A stretch of 64,000 bases of DNA. Origin: an uncultured Tenacibaculum sp. Lineage in GTDB: Bacteria; Bacteroidota; Bacteroidia; Flavobacteriales; Flavobacteriaceae. Every line of letters starts with the position of its first letter. The stretch's first letter is position 1. The stretch spans positions 248,001 through 312,000 of the forward strand of contig CANMIL010000001.1 in assembly GCA_947497895.1 (NCBI GenBank). Direction: 5' to 3'. Positions 8,645 through 17,950 of the stretch are shown here, piece after piece. The position numbers and the translations under genes were made by a program. Below the pieces are notes generated by a model, which worked only from the letters and a program-made list of their open reading frames with translations, had not been told where the DNA came from and did no database searches.

Positions 8645-8851
8645 TTAAAAGCAAAAGCATTTAGGAGTTGGCAAAATACTAAGACATCCACCAGTATAAA
8701 TGGTAATACATCTTTTGAAATCTGGAGTAATTTGAGATAAAGGCAAGAATATAAAAACACAAATCAATAAAATCGCTGTCAACTTAGTAAAAAGAGGCAC
8801 TTTTCGAGTTTATACATAATCGATGTGAAGTTGTTCATAGCTGTTTTCCAT
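8645..8851 (-). pseudogene. Broken paralog of the small cysteine-rich protein at 2660-2863
   Basis: Read on the minus strand from the ATG at 8851, the sequence gives MENSYEQLHIDYV and then an in-frame TAA as codon 14. The same frame then continues without a further stop to 8645 with LFTKLTAILLI, PLSQITPDFKRC, and a tail ending PTPKCFCF. Apart from the stop and one extra residue it aligns end to end with the 67-residue protein at 2660-2863, including all four C-terminal cysteines. No frameshift is needed, so a single nonsense change appears to have inactivated it. It lies beside the second GNVGIGT gene just as its intact relative lies near the first. Confidence 0.7.
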
Positions 8852-8890
8852 AGAGTAAAAATAGCAAAATAAAGTTAAATTGTAGTTAGG

Positions 8891-9067
8891 TTAGATTAAC
8901 TCAAAGATGTATAAGATTAGTAATACCAATAAAACCACCACAAATAAAATCAAATTTCTATTTGAAATCAGAAGAAAGTCAGTTTTAAATTTATTTAACC
9001 TATAAACAAATACTCCGATGAAAATTACGCTTATTATTAAAACTAAAAATATTTTCTCTCCATCCAT
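8891..9067 (-). CDS. Small two-helix membrane protein, unknown
   Basis: A 58-residue reading frame starting MDGEKIFLVLII, with two hydrophobic segments (residues 6-22 and 39-58) separated by a basic loop (YRLNKFKTDF). No family recognised. It is located 39 bases upstream of the broken cysteine-protein copy on the same strand, a two-gene arrangement like that at 2343-2863. It may be real or a chance open frame in T-rich sequence. Confidence 0.35.
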   Translation of the reverse strand: MDGEKIFLVLIISVIFIGVFVYRLNKFKTDFLLISNRNLILFVVVLLVLLILYIFELI

Positions 9068-9148
9068 AATTATTTTCGTCTAGAATATAAATAAGCAATT
9101 TAAAATAAAATCGCTACATTTTTCAATTTAATTATACCCTTTACCACA

Positions 9149-9430
9149 AGAGCTAGTTTAGCTAAAAACATAGAAAAAAGAAATTTAATTACTCCGAATG
9201 AAAAAACCTCAATTCCCATTAAAAACTTTATAATGACTAGCAAAAAAATTAAAAAAGGTAGTCGAATTATTGTAATGATAAATGGAATTAAACATCCTTT
9301 TTCACAAATCAACTACGGAACAGGAAAAAATGTTAGTGAGGAAGCTATTTCAGATGCCAAAGAACCGTTAAAAATTAAATGGTATAGCGATAGTTACGTT
9401 TTAATTCCTATTAATACAAATGAACTCTAA
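9149..9430 (+). pseudogene. 3' remnant of a CocE/NonD-type acyl esterase
   Basis: The frame is open from 9104 to the stop at 9430 without a suitable start for a complete protein. From 9149 it reads RASLAKNIEKRNLITP, then KKIKKGSRIIV, then PFSQINYGTGKNVS and KIKWYSDSYVLIPI. This is the pattern of the last about 90 residues of CocE/NonD or X-prolyl dipeptidyl-peptidase C-terminal beta-sandwich domains (the 'kkGsri.v.i...P...NyGTGk' segment before the final strand). The alpha/beta-hydrolase domain with the catalytic Ser-Asp-His is absent, so this is a decayed gene end. The family call is from memory of the motif, not a search. The minus-strand frame at 9100-9312 is its shadow. Confidence 0.6.
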
Positions 9431-9448
9431 AATGATATTTTACTTCTT

Positions 9449-9473
9449 AAAAAGCGTTTTCGAACGCTTTTTT
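9449..9473 (+). terminator. Rho-independent terminator
   Basis: AAAAAGCGTT pairs with AACGCTTTTT across a loop of only about four bases, followed by T. It ends the hydrolase remnant 19 bases after its stop and confirms that this really was a gene end. Confidence 0.75.
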
Positions 9474-9514
9474 ATGTATTTTTATAAATTAATATAAATG
9501 AGAAACCTTATCTT

Positions 9515-10316
9515 CTATATTTCCAATTTCTTCATAACTTTTTCTATATAACTATCAAGTTTATATGTTGTTGAATCTAATTCTCTAGCCTTATTAAAGT
9601 ATTCTAAAGCCTTTTGATAATCAGATTCTTCATAATAATACACGCCGAAATTAAAATAGCAGTAGGAATTTGTTCCATCCATTTTCATAGACTTTTCAAG
9701 GTCTTTCAATCCATCCTCTTTAAAACCAAGTTTAATCTTAGCAAACCCTCGGTTGTTAATAGGATAAGCAAAGTTTTCGTCGAGTAATATCGCCTTATCA
9801 AAGTCTTTTATGGCACTTTAATAATTCCACTATTTGCTTACCATCATTAAATATTTTCGTTCCATCATGAAGTTCTATTGGTTCATTATGCGGAACTATA
9901 TCTCTGTAGAACTCGTAATATGTTGTTACATTGAAAAAGAACACGATAAACTTCACATTCTCACTTAATTCACCAAAAAAAACTATATAACTTAAAATAA
10001 TAGACAGTCCAAGTGAAGTCAAAGGCCCCATTACATAAATAAATAGTAATTTATTTATTGAAAGTGTATGTTGCTCGAAAGCACATAGACCAATTTTCCA
10101 ATGTAAAGGCTTTTTATGCAAGAAAAGTTCTAATCTGCCTATTACAAATTTAAAACTGTCTTTTGGATTACCATAAGAACCTAAATATAAGGTTACTTTT
10201 TTGTTTGTAAATAATAAAGCTGGAATACCATGACCTAATTCATGTACTAAAGTTGAAAATGGTCTTAATATCACCACAAATAGTAACAAAAAAATAAAGT
10301 AATTAATAAGTAGCAT
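9515..10316 (-). pseudogene. M50-like membrane metalloprotease with TPR tail, frameshifted
   Basis: The first part, 10316 down to 9798, codes for 172 residues with hydrophobic N-terminal helices, the zinc motif HELGH at residues 25-29, further membrane segments (about 90-115 and 120-140) and a late ELHDGTKIFNDG segment, as in site-2-protease-like M50 proteins. It ends abruptly at KCHKRL. Exactly there another frame opens with AIKDFDKAILLDENFAYPINNRG and continues to 9515 with at least two tetratricopeptide repeats (YQKALEYFNKARELDSTTY). The two parts look like one M50-TPR protein split by a frameshift or small deletion at about 9815-9830. If real, the protease part may still be made without its TPR tail; a sequencing error is the alternative. 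Confidence 0.6.
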
Positions 10317-10511
10317 ATGGTATCTTTTTCATTTTTTAGTTATTAATATAGCATAAATATTTATTTCGAAATATCTATCGATATAAATTCAAAGCTGTTA
10401 TATCCGATACTATGCTAAATAACCTTAAAAAAGGCCATAAAGTTTTCTGAATTATAGATTTTTTTTCTTGTTGAAGAAAGAAATAAAGTACTTTAGCCGT
10501 GAACTAATTAT

Positions 10512-10691
10512 ATGAAAAAGCTTTTATTTTTTGGACACTTAATTATTTCTTTTTGTTCTTACTCTCAAACCTTTGTTGATGATGTTGATAGGGTAGCGGT
10601 GATAGACTATTGCGTAGATAAAAATGGCATAGGTTATGATGTAAGTATCAACCAAGAAATAAATTTAAAAATTGACCATCTAAAATTTTAG
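10512..10691 (+). pseudogene. Truncated secreted protein (N-terminal fragment)
   Basis: Fifty-nine codons beginning with a clear signal peptide (MKKLLFFGHLIISFCSYSQ), followed by TFVDDVDRVAVIDYCVDKNG. The mature part resembles the first strand and turn of TonB-like or plug-like secreted domains, but only about 40 residues remain before the stop. No continuation was found in other frames, so it appears to be a 5' remnant next to the AsmA gene. It could also be a genuine short secreted peptide. Confidence 0.35.
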
Positions 10692-10753
10692 TTGCTTTTT
10701 TTAGTTTAAACATTTATTACTAACCTTATACCGCTATAATAATCATAAGTATT

Positions 10754-13700
10754 ATGAAATTTGAAACCTTAAAAAAAAGAAAATTCTGGTTACGATTTAT
10801 TGCTTGTGTAATACTTTTACCATTATTCTTTCTGGGTGCTACGGTGTTCTATATAAATACAAAACAAAATAGTATTATTAAAGATCATATAGCTGATCTA
10901 AACAAAACCCATAAAGGTTTTATTACCATAGGGCATACACATTTATCTCTCTTTAGTAATTTCCCTAATATTTCTTTTAAAGTAGACGATCTAAAAATAA
11001 ATGAAACTAAAAAGGATAATTCACCAGTTATTCTAGACGTTAAAGACATCTACGTAGGATTTAATTTGTGGGATATTTTACAAGGAAATTATACCATTAA
11101 ATCATTAATTGTAGAAGACGGTTTTTTTGATATTGTAATTCATGAAGATCGAAGTCTAAACCTTTTAAACGCATTAAAATCCTTTGATGAAACAGAAAGT
11201 GAAGAGCCTATAGATTTTAAGCTTCAAAAAATTAAATTACAGAATTTAGATATCCATAAAAAAGATGAAGGTCAAAATACAGACTTAGAAACATTTATTT
11301 ATGAAGCTGATGGCGGTTTCAATATTGATAATGAAGTTATTTCAGGACATATTGATACTAAGTTTGAAATGAATGTACTATATAATGGCGATACTACTTA
11401 TATAAAGCACAAACACTTTGATCTTCATACAGATGTTAGTCTTAATAAAGATACTGGATTGCTTACCATTGAACCTTCTCGGGTTACTATGGAACATGGA
11501 GATTTTGATCTAGAAGGAAAAATAGACACAAAAAACGACGTAGATCTTGATCTTGTAATAAAAGGGGCGAAGCCAAATTTTGATATGCTTATAGCCTTTG
11601 CTCCAGAAGATCTTATACCTGTGCTAGAACGTTATAAAAATGCAGGAAAAATCTATTTTAACGCAGTCGTTAAAGGACCTACATTGAATCAACAAGTACC
11701 TTTTTTTGATGTAAATTTCGGTGTAAGTGAGGCTTTTTTAGAAAACACCAACAAAGGTAAGCGGGTCAAAAACATTGGTTTCAAAGGGCATTTTACGAAT
11801 GGTAATGAACGAAGTTCTCGTACCACAACATTTTCGCTAGAAGATATGACTGCCAAACTAGGAAAAGGAAAAATTTTCGGAAATGTCGTGATCAATAATT
11901 TTGATGAACCAGAAATAGATATGCGATTAAATGCAGACTTTAATCTTGAATTTATAGCTGATTTTTTGAATTTAAGTGAAGTAGATATTGCATCAGGAAA
12001 TGTTTCATTAAAAATGAATTTTCATGATATTATAGATATTGATAATCCAGAACAAGCACTCAGTAAATTGAATCAGGCTTATTATGGTGAGTTAAAAATT
12101 GATGAACTAAGTTTATCTTCCAAAGATCTTCCTGCTCCATTAAAACAACTGAATGCGCATGTAGTAATGAATGGAAAAAAAGCTACAATTAATCAATTTG
12201 ATATACTTTTAGGTAAATCTGATATTTCAATAACTGGATATGTATCGGATCTACCCGCTATTGTGCATCATACAGATACACTAGCCGTAACTCATTTAGA
12301 TATTAAATCGAAACTATTAGATATCGCTGAACTTACAAAATTTTCTGCTACTGATAGTATAAAAACAGGTATCGACGAGCAAATTAGAGATTTAACTGCT
12401 GGATTTTCATTTAAATCCTCAGCAAAGGCTTTTACTGAAAGTAAATATTTACCTAAAGGAGAGTTTTTTGTAGATAGTCTTAACGCGAAACTAAAGCATT
12501 ATCCACATAAATTCCATGATTTTCATGTAGATGTATTAATCGATGATAAAGATCTTAAAATTAAAGATTTTACAGGTTTTATTGATGATTCTGATTTTCA
12601 TTTTAACGGACTTGTACATAATTATGGTTTTTGGATGCAAAAAGAATTGAATGGTGATGTAGATCTAGATATTTCTTTAACTTCGGATTTATTGCGCTTG
12701 GAAGACCTTTTCTCATATCAAGGTGAAAATTATGTTCCTGAAGAATATAGACATGAAGAATTTGAAAAACTAGCTTTACATGTGAATTCTAGTATGCATT
12801 ATAAAGCATCTAAATTACATTCCATAGATTTAGAATTGGACAAGCTAAACACCAAAATGCATGTACATCCATTACGATTTGAAGACTTTACAGGTGATTT
12901 TCATTATGAAGATGACCATCTTGTAGTGAAAGATTTTATAGGTAAAATAGGGAGAACTTCTTTTAATATAGGCTTGAACTATTATTTAGGAGATAATGAA
13001 GCAATTAAAAAAAGAGATAATAATCTTAGTTTTAAAGCAAATTATATTGATTACGATCAGCTATTTCCTCCTGATAAAACAACAGAGAAGGCAACAATAA
13101 CCGTAAAATCAAAAACTGCTGATGTTGCTGCGCATGCAGATGCTTTTAATTTGTATGAGCTACCATTTACGGATATGAAATTTGATGTAGATGTAGATTA
13201 TTTTATGTATCAAAGAATTCATTTACAAGACATAAAAGCAAAATTACGTACAACTCAGAATCATTACATTTATGTAGATACGTTGCATATGAATGCAGCT
13301 GGAGGTAATTTTAATATGTCTGGTTACTTTAACGGTAGCAATCCGAAGAAAATTTACCTGAAACCTACGATAGAAGCTACGAATGTTGATCTTGATAAAT
13401 TCTTATTTAAGTTTGAAAACTTTGGACAAGATCATTTGGTTTCTGATAATTTAAAAGGACATGTTACTACTACAATAGATGGAAAAATTAGAGTATATCC
13501 TGATTTAGTTCCAGATTTAGATCAATCTGAAATTCACATGGATGTAAAAGTGTTTAACGGAAAATTACAGAATTATGAACCTATGAAGATGTTATCTAGC
13601 TACATGGGAGATAAAAACTTGAACAATATCAAATTTGACACCATTCAAAATCATATAGATATCATTAATGGTCGCATAAATATTCCTAACATGACGATTG

Positions 13701-13966
13701 AATCAACATTAGGACATATGGAATTATCTGGAACACAAGATTTAAATAATAATATTGAATATTACCTAAGAATTCCCTGGAAAATCGTTAAAAAAGCTGT
13801 TCTATATAAATTGTTTGGCAGCAAAAAAAATAGTGGAACTAAAGAAGATGAGGATGAAATTATAGAAGTTGATCCTACTAAAAAAGTAAAATATTTAAAT
13901 TTAAAATTACATGGAACTGTTGATGATTTTAAAGTTTCCATGAAGAAAGCTAAGAAGAAGAAGTAA
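10754..13966 (+). CDS. AsmA-family inner-membrane/periplasmic protein
   Basis: A 1070-residue protein with one N-terminal membrane anchor (about residues 12-32) and a long periplasmic part. The AsmA-type start (HKGFITIGHTHLSLFSNFPN, then LWDILQGNYTIKSLIVEDG) is followed by repeating beta-strand units rich in Asp/Asn and Phe. The C-terminus has the AsmA-like segment (VFNGKLQNYEPMKML, then IPNMTIESTLGHMELSG) and ends in Lys-rich KKAKKKK. AsmA, TamB and YhdP proteins form hydrophobic grooves that move phospholipids between membranes, and an outer-membrane homeostasis role is likely here. Large AsmA proteins of this type are typical of Flavobacteriaceae. It is monocistronic and its substrate is not defined by the sequence. 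Confidence 0.88.
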   Translation: MKFETLKKRKFWLRFIACVILLPLFFLGATVFYINTKQNSIIKDHIADLNKTHKGFITIGHTHLSLFSNFPNISFKVDDLKINETKKDNSPVILDVKDIYVGFNLWDILQGNYTIKSLIVEDGFFDIVIHEDRSLNLLNALKSFDETESEEPIDFKLQKIKLQNLDIHKKDEGQNTDLETFIYEADGGFNIDNEVISGHIDTKFEMNVLYNGDTTYIKHKHFDLHTDVSLNKDTGLLTIEPSRVTMEHGDFDLEGKIDTKNDVDLDLVIKGAKPNFDMLIAFAPEDLIPVLERYKNAGKIYFNAVVKGPTLNQQVPFFDVNFGVSEAFLENTNKGKRVKNIGFKGHFTNGNERSSRTTTFSLEDMTAKLGKGKIFGNVVINNFDEPEIDMRLNADFNLEFIADFLNLSEVDIASGNVSLKMNFHDIIDIDNPEQALSKLNQAYYGELKIDELSLSSKDLPAPLKQLNAHVVMNGKKATINQFDILLGKSDISITGYVSDLPAIVHHTDTLAVTHLDIKSKLLDIAELTKFSATDSIKTGIDEQIRDLTAGFSFKSSAKAFTESKYLPKGEFFVDSLNAKLKHYPHKFHDFHVDVLIDDKDLKIKDFTGFIDDSDFHFNGLVHNYGFWMQKELNGDVDLDISLTSDLLRLEDLFSYQGENYVPEEYRHEEFEKLALHVNSSMHYKASKLHSIDLELDKLNTKMHVHPLRFEDFTGDFHYEDDHLVVKDFIGKIGRTSFNIGLNYYLGDNEAIKKRDNNLSFKANYIDYDQLFPPDKTTEKATITVKSKTADVAAHADAFNLYELPFTDMKFDVDVDYFMYQRIHLQDIKAKLRTTQNHYIYVDTLHMNAAGGNFNMSGYFNGSNPKKIYLKPTIEATNVDLDKFLFKFENFGQDHLVSDNLKGHVTTTIDGKIRVYPDLVPDLDQSEIHMDVKVFNGKLQNYEPMKMLSSYMGDKNLNNIKFDTIQNHIDIINGRINIPNMTIESTLGHMELSGTQDLNNNIEYYLRIPWKIVKKAVLYKLFGSKKNSGTKEDEDEIIEVDPTKKVKYLNLKLHGTVDDFKVSMKKAKKKK

Positions 13967-14182
13967 GTTTCATAATTGAATCTAAATTAGAATTGCGGTA
14001 TTACCTATTAAGATCAGTCGTCATAAATTCTGTGTTTTATTTGTCATTATTAATATTTTATGAAAATAAAGTTCATTTTCTTGAAAAATACATTCTGCTA
14101 TGAGTAATGAAACATTCATTATATGACAAACTTAGGAGAGAAGTATAATATCTGAATAATGGGATTATTCTTATGTTATTTA

Positions 14183-14190
14183 TACTTTTG
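14183..14190 (+). promoter_or_regulatory. Bacteroidetes -7 box for the Nudix-helicase operon
   Basis: TACTTTTG matches TAnnTTTG, 34 bases ahead of the Nudix ATG at 14224. No convincing TTG was seen at the -33 distance. Confidence 0.45.
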
Positions 14191-14223
14191 TTAAGCCTAG
14201 GTACATAAACAATTAAATATTAA

Positions 14224-14619
14224 ATGAAGAAAATTGAAGTTGTTGCAGCAATAATAGTTCACGATGAATTAATATTATGTGCTCAAAGAAATGAAAGTAA
14301 ACTAAAATATATTTCTAATAAGTTTGAATTTCCAGGTGGGAAAATCGAAAAAGGTGAAACAAAAAGAGAGGCTTTAAAAAGAGAATTAGTTGAAGAGCTA
14401 AATATTGAACCAAATATAAAAGATATATACCTTTCTGTTGTTCATCAATATCCCGATTTTGAACTTACAATGCATAGTTTTCTATGTCACGTAGATTCTA
14501 TGAATGTAACATTAAATGAGCATATTTCATGTCAATGGCTAAAAAAAGAAGAGTTAACTAAATTAGATTGGGCTGCTGCAGATTTACCGATAGTTCAAAA
14601 ATTAATGAATAATGATTGA
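14224..14619 (+). CDS. Nudix hydrolase, MutT (8-oxo-dGTPase) type
   Basis: A 131-residue Nudix protein. The complete Nudix box G-x5-E-x7-REL-x-EEL is at residues 39-61 (beginning GKIEKGETKREA), and the motif before it, FEFPGGK, is typical of MutT-like sanitisation enzymes. Members hydrolyse (d)NTPs, often oxidised ones, to the monophosphate with Mg2+. The gene overlaps the start of the helicase gene by eight bases in another frame, so the two are probably translationally coupled. Pairing of a MutT-like enzyme with a PLD-helicase-DUF3427 protein is a recurring arrangement as I recall, suggesting a joint role in repair or defence rather than housekeeping. Substrate not shown. Confidence 0.88.
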   Translation: MKKIEVVAAIIVHDELILCAQRNESKLKYISNKFEFPGGKIEKGETKREALKRELVEELNIEPNIKDIYLSVVHQYPDFELTMHSFLCHVDSMNVTLNEHISCQWLKKEELTKLDWAAADLPIVQKLMNND

Positions 14620-17600
14620 TGCTTTTAAACAAGATTTCAAAAAAAGTCTTGATACTGGATTTGTTGACCAACAGATAGAATCCGAAATAATATATCGGCC
14701 TAAACTATTAATCAATAAGCAAATTCCTAAAGAAAAAGTACTTTCAACATTTCTTCAAGAGCTTACTTATTGTGATGAATTTTATTTTTCTGTTGCGTTT
14801 GTAACTACAAGTGGAATAGCAGTATTATTCAATACTCTATTAGAGCTTGAAAAAAAAGGGATTAAAGGTAAGATTTTAGTTTCTCAATATTTAAATTTCA
14901 CACAACCTGAAGCACTAAGGAAATTATTGAAATTTAAAAATATTGAGCTAAAAATAGCTAATAAAAGTAATTCTCATGCTAAAGGGTATATTTTTAAAAA
15001 ACCTAATTATTGCAATGTAATTATAGGGAGTAGTAATTTGACTGCGTCAGCATTAACAGTAAATAAAGAATGGAATTTAAAAGTATCTGGATTACTTTCA
15101 AGCGAAATAGTAAACAATGTCATTTCAGAATTTGAATCTGACTTTAAAGAAGCAGAATTAGTAACTAAAGAATATATTTCTAAATATGAAATCACTTATA
15201 ACAAAACAAAGGTATCAACTAGATTAAACACAGAAGCTACTACGCCTGAATTTGTTGAACCAAATACAATGCAAATTGAAGCATTACAAAATCTTGAAAC
15301 ACTACGAAATGAACAAAAGTCAAAAGCTTTAATCATATCTGCTACAGGAACGGGAAAGACATATTTATCTGCTTTTGATGCAAAAGCGTTTAAACCTAAA
15401 AAGTTATTGTTTGTAGTTCATAGGTTAAATATTGCAAAAAAGGCATTGGATACTTTTAGAAAAATATTTAAGGATACTACTTTAGGATTGTATTCTGGTA
15501 ATGAAAGAGATTTAGATGCAGATTTTATATTTTCTACAATCCAAACAATTTCCAGAGAAGATCATATATCAAAATTTAAGAAAAATCATTTTGATTATAT
15601 TATTATTGATGAGTCGCATAGATCGGGGGCTGATTCTTATTTACGTGTAATTAAATTCTTTGAGCCTAAATTTTTACTAGGAATGACAGCAACACCAGAG
15701 CGTACTGATGGAAATGATATTTTTAGTTTGTTTGATCATAATATAGCCTATGAAATTCGATTAAATAGGGCAATGGAGGAAGGGATGCTATGCCAGTTTC
15801 ATTATTTCGGTATAACAGACTTAAAAGTTAATAATGAACTCCTAGAAAACACAAAAGACTTTAATCTTTTAGCTAATGATGAAAGGGTTTCTAAAATTAT
15901 TGAAAAAGCTAAATTATATGGTACTTGTAATGGAATAACAAGAGGTTTAGTTTTTTGTTCTCGTAATACTGAAGCTAAACTTTTAGCTGAAAAATTTAAT
16001 AAAAAAGGGTTTAAAAGCGTTGCGCTTTCGGGAGAAAATTCAGAACGAGAAAGAGTAGAAGCTATTCGTTGTTTAGAGTCAGACGATATTAATGAAAAGT
16101 TAGATTACATTTTTACAGTTGATATATTCAATGAAGGAATTGATATTCCAAAAATTAATCAAATTTTAATGATTAGGCCTACAGAGTCTGCAATTGTATT
16201 TGTACAACAATTGGGACGAGGTCTAAGAAAAGTAGAAGGTAAGGACTTTTTAACTATTATAGATTTTATAGGGAACCACAAGAATAATTATTTAATACCT
16301 ATAGCTCTATATGGAGATACTTCTTTTAATAAAGATACTTTAAGAAAGTTAATTTCAGAAGGGAGTAAAATAATCCCAGGTTCATCAACTATAAATTTTG
16401 ACGAAATTTCAAAAGAAAAGATTTTTAAATCAATTGACTCGGCCAACATGAGGACTTTAAGTGATTTAAGAAAAGATTATAATCTTATGAAATATCGATT
16501 AGGTCATGTACCAATGATGACTGATTTTCTTAAAAATGAATCTCGAGATCCTTTTTTATTTGTTAATTATTCAAAATCATATTACAACTTTGTTATTAAG
16601 GTGGATAATGACTTTATTCCAACCTTAAAAGAAGAATCAATAGAATTGTTAGAACTCTTCTCTAGAGAAATTAACAATTCAAAAAGAGTAGAGGAAAGTT
16701 ATATTTTAAAAGAATTATTAAGTTATAATAAATTATCTATAAATAAACTAAAAGAAGATTTCGATTTAAAATATGGATATATTCCAACAGATAGAACTAT
16801 TGAATCTTGTATCATAAATTTAAATTTTGAGTTTATAAGGAAAACGAAAAATATTATTTTTAAACAGAATGGAATGTTAATGCTCCACAATGATTTTTTA
16901 GAAAAACTAAAAGAACCTAATTTTAGGGAATTTCTATTAGATTCTATAAATTACTCTATAAAATCATTCGATAAAAATTACAAAAAAGAGCTTTTTAAAA
17001 AAGGATTAGTATTGTTTAACAAATACAGTCGAAAAGATGTTTGCAGATTACTTAATTGGGATAAAGATATAAGTGCTACTGTTTATGGTTATAGAACAAA
17101 GGAAAATACTACTCCTTGTTTTGTTACTTACCACAAATCACATGAAATTGAAGATTCCATAAACTATAATGATTATTTTGTAAATCCTTCTATTTTCGCT
17201 TGGGAATCGAGATCTAACAGAAAACTTGAAAGTAACGAAATTCAAAATGTAATTAATTCTGAACGTATCCTACTTTTTGTTAAGAAACAAGACGCAGAAG
17301 GTTCCGAATTCTATTTTATGGGCGATTGTAAAATAATTCCTAATTCCATTAAACAAGCCCAAATGCCTGATTCAAAAAAACCAATTGTACATTTCAAGTT
17401 TAAGTTAGATGAGCCCGTTAATGAAGATCTTTATAGATACATTACATCGAATAATAAAATTATAGAAAACATTAAAAAAGAACAACTAATTGAAAACTCT
17501 TTCACAATCCCATTTTATAACTTTTATGCAGCAGCAGGTAGTTTTAGTAATTTGCAATCAGAAAAAACTTTTTCTCAAATTGAAGTACCAGAAAAATATT

Positions 17601-17950
17601 CTTTGAACTCTGATTACTTTGCATGTAAAGTAATAGGAGAATCAATGAATAAAAGAATACCTAATGGATCTGTTTGTATTTTTAAAAAATATTCAGGTGG
17701 TTCTCGATCAGGTAAAATTTTATTAATAGAAAATTATGACCGTCAAGACCCTGATTTCAATTCTGCCTTCACTGTAAAAACGTATACTAGCCAGAAGAAT
17801 ATATCTGAAGAAGGTTGGGAACACATTGAAATTTTACTAAAACCAAATTCATATGATCCTAGTTATAAAGATATTGTTATTGATTTGGAGAATGCAAATG
17901 AAATAAATGTAATTGGGGAATTTGTCGAAATTTTGAAAAAGGATAAATAG
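14612..17950 (+). CDS. PLD-SF2 helicase-DUF3427-like protein with C-terminal S24/LexA-type domain
   Basis: A 1112-residue multidomain protein. N-terminus: a phospholipase-D-like nuclease fold with one HxK half-motif (SHAKGYIF, His122/Lys124, then GSSNLT). Middle: an SF2 helicase with P-loop SATGTGKT (about 243-250), DESH (333-336), TATPER (359-364) and motif VI QQLGRGLRK. After about residue 620 is a long helical region matching the DUF3427-type arrangement. C-terminus: an S24/LexA-like peptidase segment with VIGESMNKRIPNG (Ser1011) and FTVKTY (Lys1055), so the Ser-Lys dyad appears intact. Known PLD-helicase proteins act on invading or damaged DNA. The S24 part suggests autocleavage or signal sensing on damage, which is inference. 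Co-expressed with the Nudix gene it overlaps. Confidence 0.85.
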   Translation: MIDAFKQDFKKSLDTGFVDQQIESEIIYRPKLLINKQIPKEKVLSTFLQELTYCDEFYFSVAFVTTSGIAVLFNTLLELEKKGIKGKILVSQYLNFTQPEALRKLLKFKNIELKIANKSNSHAKGYIFKKPNYCNVIIGSSNLTASALTVNKEWNLKVSGLLSSEIVNNVISEFESDFKEAELVTKEYISKYEITYNKTKVSTRLNTEATTPEFVEPNTMQIEALQNLETLRNEQKSKALIISATGTGKTYLSAFDAKAFKPKKLLFVVHRLNIAKKALDTFRKIFKDTTLGLYSGNERDLDADFIFSTIQTISREDHISKFKKNHFDYIIIDESHRSGADSYLRVIKFFEPKFLLGMTATPERTDGNDIFSLFDHNIAYEIRLNRAMEEGMLCQFHYFGITDLKVNNELLENTKDFNLLANDERVSKIIEKAKLYGTCNGITRGLVFCSRNTEAKLLAEKFNKKGFKSVALSGENSERERVEAIRCLESDDINEKLDYIFTVDIFNEGIDIPKINQILMIRPTESAIVFVQQLGRGLRKVEGKDFLTIIDFIGNHKNNYLIPIALYGDTSFNKDTLRKLISEGSKIIPGSSTINFDEISKEKIFKSIDSANMRTLSDLRKDYNLMKYRLGHVPMMTDFLKNESRDPFLFVNYSKSYYNFVIKVDNDFIPTLKEESIELLELFSREINNSKRVEESYILKELLSYNKLSINKLKEDFDLKYGYIPTDRTIESCIINLNFEFIRKTKNIIFKQNGMLMLHNDFLEKLKEPNFREFLLDSINYSIKSFDKNYKKELFKKGLVLFNKYSRKDVCRLLNWDKDISATVYGYRTKENTTPCFVTYHKSHEIEDSINYNDYFVNPSIFAWESRSNRKLESNEIQNVINSERILLFVKKQDAEGSEFYFMGDCKIIPNSIKQAQMPDSKKPIVHFKFKLDEPVNEDLYRYITSNNKIIENIKKEQLIENSFTIPFYNFYAAAGSFSNLQSEKTFSQIEVPEKYSLNSDYFACKVIGESMNKRIPNGSVCIFKKYSGGSRSGKILLIENYDRQDPDFNSAFTVKTYTSQKNISEEGWEHIEILLKPNSYDPSYKDIVIDLENANEINVIGEFVEILKKDK

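Noticed and set aside
9100..9312. Minus-strand 70-residue hydrophobic frame
   Set aside because: It is antisense to the CocE-like remnant, whose motif is recognisable on the plus strand; hydrophobicity results from complementing Lys-rich codons.
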